Of a stretch of DNA of 9,559 nucleotides, positions 5,375 to 9,559 are shown one piece after another. The notes beneath the pieces are model-generated. The model saw only the letters and a program-made list of their open reading frames with translations, did no database searches and was not told where the DNA came from. The DNA lies in assembly GCA_002256055.1 (NCBI GenBank), contig NKIE01000076.1:1-9559 (forward strand), read 5' to 3'. Numbering within the stretch: position 1 is the stretch's first letter; each line of letters begins with the position of its first letter. This stretch comes from Pseudomonas sp. PGPPP3 (GTDB lineage: Bacteria > Pseudomonadota > Gammaproteobacteria > Pseudomonadales > Pseudomonadaceae). A program made the position numbers and the translations under genes.

Positions 5375-6351
5375 AGCGTCAGCAGGGCGTGGCCCTGATT
5401 ACCGTGTTGCTGGTGGTGGCCATCGTCACCGTGGTCAGCGCCGGCATCATCGCCCGCCAGCAGTTGAGCATCCGCAGCAGCGCCAATCAGCTCACCGCCC
5501 GCCAGGCCTGGCATTACGCCCTGGGCGGCGAAGCGCTGGCCCAGGCCATGTTGCAGCGCGACCTCAAGCAGGCCGGCAGCGCGCCAGGTGAGGCCGTGGA
5601 TCACCTGCGTGAGGCCTGGGCGCGCAAGATTGCGCCCTATGAGGTCGAGCAGGGGCGCATCAGTGTCAGCATCGAAGACCTCAGCGGGCGCTTCAACCTG
5701 AACAGCCTGGTGGTCAATCAGCAGGTCAATCAAACCGCTTTGCAGCGTTTTCGCCGTTTGCTCCTGCGCCTGGAGATCGAGCCGCTGCTGGCTGAGCGCC
5801 TGATCGACTGGCTCGACGAGAACCAGGAAGTGAGTGGTGCCTACGGTGCCGAAGACAACCAGTACCTGTTGCTGGAACCGGCCTATCGCGCTGCCAGTCG
5901 GCCCCTGCAGGATGTTTCCGAGTTGCGCCTGCTGCTGGAAATCAGCGAGCGCGACTACCGCCGCCTGCTGCCCCACGTCAGTGCCTTGCCGGCGGCGACG
6001 CCGTTGAACGTCAACACCGCCAGCGCCCTGGTGCTGTCCACTCTGGCCGACAACCTCAGCCCCCAGGCCGCCCAGCAGCTGGTGCTGGCCCGTGGCGCCG
6101 AGGGCTATCGGCAACTGAGCGACTTCACCCGCCAACCGGCCCTGGCCGGGCTGGGCGTGCAAGCCACTGGCCTGGGCGTGGGCAGCCAGTACTTCCAGGC
6201 GCGCAGTGAAGTGCAGCTTGGCGAGCGCCGGCGCGTGTTAATCAGTGTGTTGCAGCGGGGCCCGGACGGCCGCGTGCACGTGTTACAACGAGATCTCGGT
6301 CAGCCCGCTCGCGTGCTGGCGGCCGTCAAACCGCTTGAGGAACAACCATGA
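5371..6351 (+). CDS. gspK: GspK / XcpX, large minor pseudopilin at the pseudopilus tip
   Basis: Caps the pseudopilus, and its bulk explains the length of 326 residues. The leader MKRQQG precedes VALITVLLVVAIVTVVSAGI. Position +5 is Thr rather than Glu, the known exception for GspK, in keeping with its being the topmost subunit. Visible family motifs are ISVSIEDLSGRFNLNSL (97-113), LIDWLDENQEVSGAYGAEDN (144-163) and LNVNTASALVLSTL (212-225), the last at the start of a helix-hairpin-helix-like region. The ATG overlaps the gspJ stop as ATGA, and its own stop overlaps gspL the same way. Confidence 0.96.
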   Translation: MKRQQGVALITVLLVVAIVTVVSAGIIARQQLSIRSSANQLTARQAWHYALGGEALAQAMLQRDLKQAGSAPGEAVDHLREAWARKIAPYEVEQGRISVSIEDLSGRFNLNSLVVNQQVNQTALQRFRRLLLRLEIEPLLAERLIDWLDENQEVSGAYGAEDNQYLLLEPAYRAASRPLQDVSELRLLLEISERDYRRLLPHVSALPAATPLNVNTASALVLSTLADNLSPQAAQQLVLARGAEGYRQLSDFTRQPALAGLGVQATGLGVGSQYFQARSEVQLGERRRVLISVLQRGPDGRVHVLQRDLGQPARVLAAVKPLEEQP

Positions 6352-7457
6352 ACGACTGCCTGTTTCTGCCCGCTAATTGCGGTGCCGAGCTGAGCACCGC
6401 GGCGCCGTTGTACTGGCAGCCAGCCAATGGCCCAGGGCTGGCCCTGAGCTGGGCCGCCTGCGCCAATGAATTGAATGGCCGCAGCCTGGCGCTGGTGCTG
6501 CCGATGGAAGTGGTCAGCGCCTGCGCGGTGCAACTGCCCACGCAGAAGGCTCGCTGGCTGCGCCAGGCGTTGCCTTACGCGGTGGAGGAGCTGCTCGCCG
6601 AAGATGTTGAGCAACTGCACCTGGCCCTCGGCGAACCCTTGGCCGACGGCCGTCACCTGCTGCTGGCGGTGCGCCGCGACCTGCTCAAGGGCTGGTTGGC
6701 GCAGCTGCATGCCGAGGGCATCAGCGTCAGCGCCATTTATGTGGATGCCGACCTGCTGCCGCGCGACGGCATTCAGGTGCTGCTGCACGGTGAGCGCGGT
6801 TTGCTCGGCGGTGCGGGTGAGCTGCGCATGGCCTTCGCCGCCCGCGACTGGGACAACCTCGCCGGCGCCTGCAGCGAAGAACCACAGCTGACCCTCGACG
6901 CCAAACCCTGGCCGCTGCTGGCTGCGGGTCAGGCCCAGGCGATCAACCTGGCGCAGGGCGAGTTTGCTGTGCAGCAGGCCAGCGGCCACAGCCAGGCGTG
7001 GCGCAGCGTGCTTGGTCTGGCCGGCCTGTGGCTGGTGCTGCAGATGAGTTTCGACCTGGCCCAGAGCTGGTATCTGCAGCGCGAAGGCGATGCCTATGCG
7101 GCGCAGAGTCGGGCGCTGTATCAGGAGTTGTTCCCGGCCGACACGCGCATCGTCAACCTCAAGGCGCAGTTCGCCGAGCACCTGAATGCCGCCGCCAGCA
7201 ACGGCCAGGGCGCGTTCTTCGGCCTGCTCGAACAGGCTGTTGCGGCCCTGAGCGAAGCCCCACAACTGAGCGTGCAGCAACTGGACTACAGCGGCGACGG
7301 CGGCGAGCTGGCGCTGCAACTGCGTGCCGATGACTTTGCCAGCCTCGAACAACTGCGTCAGCGCCTGTTGCAAGCCGGTCTGCAGGTGCAGCTGGGCTCG
7401 GCCAGCCGTGAAGAACAAGGGGTGAGTGCCCGCATGGTGATTGGGGGTGGCGCATGA
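6348..7457 (+). CDS. gspL: GspL / XcpY, inner-membrane protein that anchors the ATPase
   Basis: Bitopic inner-membrane protein whose cytoplasmic domain binds the N-terminal region of GspE and whose periplasmic domain pairs with GspM. The first 215 residues form the actin-like cytoplasmic domain, including RWLRQALPYAVEELLAEDVEQLH (69-91), which is typical of GspL. A transmembrane helix follows at about 218-239 (WRSVLGLAGLWLVLQMSFDLA). Residues 240-369 contain an Ala/Gln-rich helix and a ferredoxin-like periplasmic domain. The 369-residue length is normal for Pseudomonas. The gene is coupled to gspK and gspM by ATGA overlaps. Confidence 0.94.
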   Translation: MNDCLFLPANCGAELSTAAPLYWQPANGPGLALSWAACANELNGRSLALVLPMEVVSACAVQLPTQKARWLRQALPYAVEELLAEDVEQLHLALGEPLADGRHLLLAVRRDLLKGWLAQLHAEGISVSAIYVDADLLPRDGIQVLLHGERGLLGGAGELRMAFAARDWDNLAGACSEEPQLTLDAKPWPLLAAGQAQAINLAQGEFAVQQASGHSQAWRSVLGLAGLWLVLQMSFDLAQSWYLQREGDAYAAQSRALYQELFPADTRIVNLKAQFAEHLNAAASNGQGAFFGLLEQAVAALSEAPQLSVQQLDYSGDGGELALQLRADDFASLEQLRQRLLQAGLQVQLGSASREEQGVSARMVIGGGA

Positions 7458-7975
7458 ATGCCATGGTGAGTTTGCGCAGCCAACTGCAACAACGGGCGCG
7501 CCTGTCGCCCTTCGGCCAGCGCTGGCAACAACTACCGCCGCGCGATCGCCTAGCGCTGCTCGGCCTCGGTGCCTTTATGGCCGTGGTGCTGATTTATCTG
7601 GCGCTGTGGTTGCCGCTGCAACGCGATTTGCAGCAGTCCCGCGCCTGGTACAGCCAGCAGCGCGAGCTGCACGCCTATGTGCTGGCCCATGCCGATGAGG
7701 CGCGGCAACTGGCGGGTCATCCGCAGCAGCAGATCGACGCCGAGGCCTTGCACGGCCTGGTTACCCGCAGCGCTCAGGAGCGTGGCCTGAGCATCGAGCG
7801 GGTGGACAGCGATGCCACCGGCGTACAGGTCAATCTGGCGCCGGCGCCGTTCGCTAACTTGCTGGCTTGGTTGCAGCAGTTGCAGAGCGAGGGGGTGCGT
7901 TTTGCTGATGTCAGCCTGGAGCGCGGCGACAATGGTCGCGTGCTGGCGCGTCTGAGTCTGGCGGTCAGCGGCTAA
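7454..7975 (+). CDS. gspM: GspM / XcpZ, inner-membrane partner of GspL
   Basis: Small bitopic protein that stabilises GspL and the platform. A short basic N-terminus (1-33, ending QLPPRDR) precedes a transmembrane helix at about 34-54 (ALLGLGAFMAVVLIYLALWLP). A Gln/Arg-rich probable coiled coil follows at about 57-85, then a ferredoxin-like periplasmic domain at about 95-171. The 173 residues agree with the family. ATG 7454 overlaps the gspL stop as ATGA. A second in-frame ATG three codons later could also serve, without changing the interpretation. This is the last T2SS gene here; no gspN follows. Confidence 0.94.
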   Translation: MNAMVSLRSQLQQRARLSPFGQRWQQLPPRDRLALLGLGAFMAVVLIYLALWLPLQRDLQQSRAWYSQQRELHAYVLAHADEARQLAGHPQQQIDAEALHGLVTRSAQERGLSIERVDSDATGVQVNLAPAPFANLLAWLQQLQSEGVRFADVSLERGDNGRVLARLSLAVSG

Positions 7976-7989
7976 GCCGAGGCTGGTAT

Positions 7990-8012
7990 GCTGCTGGGTA
8001 TCTATCGGCAGC
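7990..8012 (+). other. Hairpin abutting the cls ribosome binding site
   Basis: GCTGC (7990-7994) pairs with GCAGC (8008-8012). The stem continues inward through T.G, G-C and G.T pairs to a seven-base loop (7998-8004). It ends immediately before the GAGG (8013-8016) that serves cls. No U tract follows, so it is not an intrinsic terminator for the gsp operon. It could modulate cls translation or be incidental. Confidence 0.2.
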
Positions 8013-8022
8013 GAGGTAAGGG

Positions 8023-9447
8023 ATGAACTGGTGGTCTGATTTCATCTGGTTGCTCGGCGCGGCGCTCAGCGTGCTGCACCTGCTGGGCCTGCTCGCCGCC
8101 CTGCATGCGCTGCTGACCGTGCGCACCGCTCAGGGCAGCGTGGCCTGGGTGGTATCACTGCTGCTGTTGCCCGAGCTGACCTTGCTACCGTACCTGATCT
8201 TCGGGCGCAGCCGCTTCGCCGGTTATATCGCTGCCCGCCGTCAGGAAAACGGTCAGATGCAACGGGCCGCCCAAGCGCAAGGTTGGCCGGTGACGACCCC
8301 GGCTGACGACACGGCGCGTGGCTTGCCGGCCCTGGCCAAACTCACCGGCATGCACTGCCGCGGCGGCAATCAGGTGCGCCTGCTGATCAATGGCGATGAC
8401 ACCTTCAAGGCCATTCTCCACGCCATCCGTGGAGCCCAGAGCCTGGTCATCGTGCAGTTCTTTATTATCCGCGACGACCGCCTCGGCCGACAGATGCAGG
8501 AAGCCCTGCTGGAGCGAGCCGCCGCCGGCGTGCGGGTGTATCTGCTGTTTGATGGTGTTGGCAGTCACGACCTGCCGCGCGCCTATATCGACCGGCTGCG
8601 TGCCGGCGGCGTGCACGCACGCGCCTTCCGCGCCCGCGAGGGCTGGGGTCGGCGCTTCCAGCTGAACTTCCGTAATCACCGCAAGATCGTGGTGGTGGAT
8701 GGCACCTGCGCCTTTGTCGGCGGCCACAACGTCGGCAACGAATACCTCGGCAAAAAACCACCGCTGGCGCCCTGGCGCGACACCCATGTGGAAGTGCGCG
8801 GCCCGGCCGTGGTCGACCTGCAACTGACGTTCAGCGAGGACTGGTATTGGGCCACTCGCCACCTGCCCGAGCTGATCCTGCAACCGCAACAGCAGGCTGG
8901 CAGCATGCACTGCCAAGTGATCGCCGGCGGCCCGGCCGACCGCCTGGAAACCACCCAACTGTTCTTCCTCGAAGCCATCGGCCAGGCCCAGCGGCGCATC
9001 TGGATCACCTCGCCGTACTACGTCCCCGACGAAGCCATCGACGCCGCCCTGCGCCTGGCCGTGCTGCGTGGCGTGGACGTGCGCCTGCTGTTGCCGAGCC
9101 GCCCGGACCATCGTGTGGTCTACGCCGCCAGCTCGCTGTACGCCCTTGGCGCGGTGGCGGCGGGTATCGGCGTGTACCGTTATCAGCCGGGGTTCTTGCA
9201 CCAGAAAGTGCTGCTGGTGGACGACGAACTGGCCGCCATCGGCAGCGCCAACCTCGACAACCGCTCGCTGCGCCTGAACTTCGAAGTGATGCTGGTCACT
9301 GTCGACCGCCCGTTCGCCAGCAGCGTCGAACAGATGCTCCGCGCCGACTTCGCCCAAGCCCGGCGCCTGACCCTCGACGACGCCCGCGTAACCTTCGCCC
9401 AGCGCCTATGGATGCGCATGACCGGTTTGTTTGCGCCGATTTTGTAA
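8023..9447 (+). CDS. cls: Cardiolipin synthase, two-HKD phospholipase D superfamily (ClsA-like)
   Basis: Membrane enzyme that condenses two phosphatidylglycerol molecules to cardiolipin and glycerol. Two N-terminal hydrophobic helices (about 8-32 and 38-61, ending [12 protein letters not shown]) form the nuclease-like N-terminal segment of bacterial cardiolipin synthases. Two complete HKD motifs follow: H219-x-K221-x4-D226 with downstream GGHN, and H393-x-K395-x4-D400 with downstream GSANLDNRS. The 474 residues fit ClsA of Pseudomonas and E. coli (about 480). GAGG at 8013-8016 lies six bases before ATG 8023. The 47-base gap after gspM contains no terminator, so read-through from the gsp operon is possible. 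Its place beside a T2SS is not usual as far as I recall, and no functional link is known. Confidence 0.93.
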   Translation: MNWWSDFIWLLGAALSVLHLLGLLAALHALLTVRTAQGSVAWVVSLLLLPELTLLPYLIFGRSRFAGYIAARRQENGQMQRAAQAQGWPVTTPADDTARGLPALAKLTGMHCRGGNQVRLLINGDDTFKAILHAIRGAQSLVIVQFFIIRDDRLGRQMQEALLERAAAGVRVYLLFDGVGSHDLPRAYIDRLRAGGVHARAFRAREGWGRRFQLNFRNHRKIVVVDGTCAFVGGHNVGNEYLGKKPPLAPWRDTHVEVRGPAVVDLQLTFSEDWYWATRHLPELILQPQQQAGSMHCQVIAGGPADRLETTQLFFLEAIGQAQRRIWITSPYYVPDEAIDAALRLAVLRGVDVRLLLPSRPDHRVVYAASSLYALGAVAAGIGVYRYQPGFLHQKVLLVDDELAAIGSANLDNRSLRLNFEVMLVTVDRPFASSVEQMLRADFAQARRLTLDDARVTFAQRLWMRMTGLFAPIL

Positions 9448-9559
9448 GCGACAGGCGCTGGGTTCGGTACTGGTCGATTCATCCTGCAGAGGAACGGCGT
9501 GCCCCGTCTTCGTGGGGCTGCCCTCAGGCTCGGTCCAGCGGACTGATCACCCCTAGCCC
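9448..9559. other. Region after cls without a supported gene
   Basis: This 112-base stretch holds no convincing coding frame on either strand. One short dyad is present: GCCCC (9501-9505) and GGGGC (9514-9518) around GTCTTCGT. Neither strand has a T tract after it, so it is a poor intrinsic terminator candidate. The cls terminator may lie beyond the right edge. Confidence 0.4.

Noticed and set aside
9501..9518. Intrinsic terminator for cls
   Set aside because: The stem is five pairs with an eight-base loop and has no T tract on either side.
9499..9546. Short GTG-started frame after cls with AGAGG upstream
   Set aside because: Only 15 codons, no recognisable content, and GC-rich sequence gives many such frames.
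1..9559. Novel defence system, mobile element, CRISPR array, tRNA or rRNA
   Set aside because: Every long coding frame is accounted for by T2SS genes and cls, and no transposase, integrase, direct-repeat array or RNA gene signature is present.

Overview
The window is a canonical type II secretion system (T2SS) locus from a GC-rich gammaproteobacterium, most likely a Pseudomonas. The basis is the gene order gspE-F-G-H-I-J-K-L-M on the plus strand with a divergent gspC, which is the xcpR-xcpZ / xcpP-xcpQ arrangement known from Pseudomonas aeruginosa. The protein sequences also read as Xcp family members. The adjacent cardiolipin synthase gene is not the neighbour I recall for P. aeruginosa, so another Pseudomonas lineage is likely. 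That species-level statement is inference.

Layout. Positions 1-193 (minus) hold the 5' end of gspC (xcpP), which runs off the left edge. Positions 194-543 are a divergent regulatory region, AT-rich in its middle, with three clear inverted repeats, a CRP/Vfr-like site, candidate promoters for both directions and a structured gspE leader. Positions 544-7975 are the nine-gene gspE-M operon. From gspG onward every junction overlaps (TGATG or ATGA), which suggests translational coupling. The only sizeable internal gap, 59 bases between gspE and gspF, holds a 16-codon mini-ORF and a REP-like half motif. Positions 8023-9447 encode a two-HKD cardiolipin synthase 47 bases after gspM, on the same strand. 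Positions 9448-9559 carry no gene I can support.

How the genes work together. GspE is the cytoplasmic ATPase. GspL recruits it to the inner membrane, with GspM as partner and GspF as the polytopic platform. GspG is the major pseudopilin and GspH, I, J and K the minor ones, with I-J-K forming the tip. GspC would link this platform to the secretin GspD, presumably encoded just left of the window. No prepilin peptidase (GspO/PilD/XcpA), GspN or pilotin gene lies here. In Pseudomonas the peptidase is encoded elsewhere.

I see no undescribed multi-gene system, mobile element, CRISPR array or RNA gene. The points worth a second look are regulatory or structural: the 25-bp perfect palindrome and CRP-like site between gspC and gspE, a REP-like hairpin that encodes the unusually long GspH leader, and the mini-ORF with a strong ribosome binding site between gspE and gspF.
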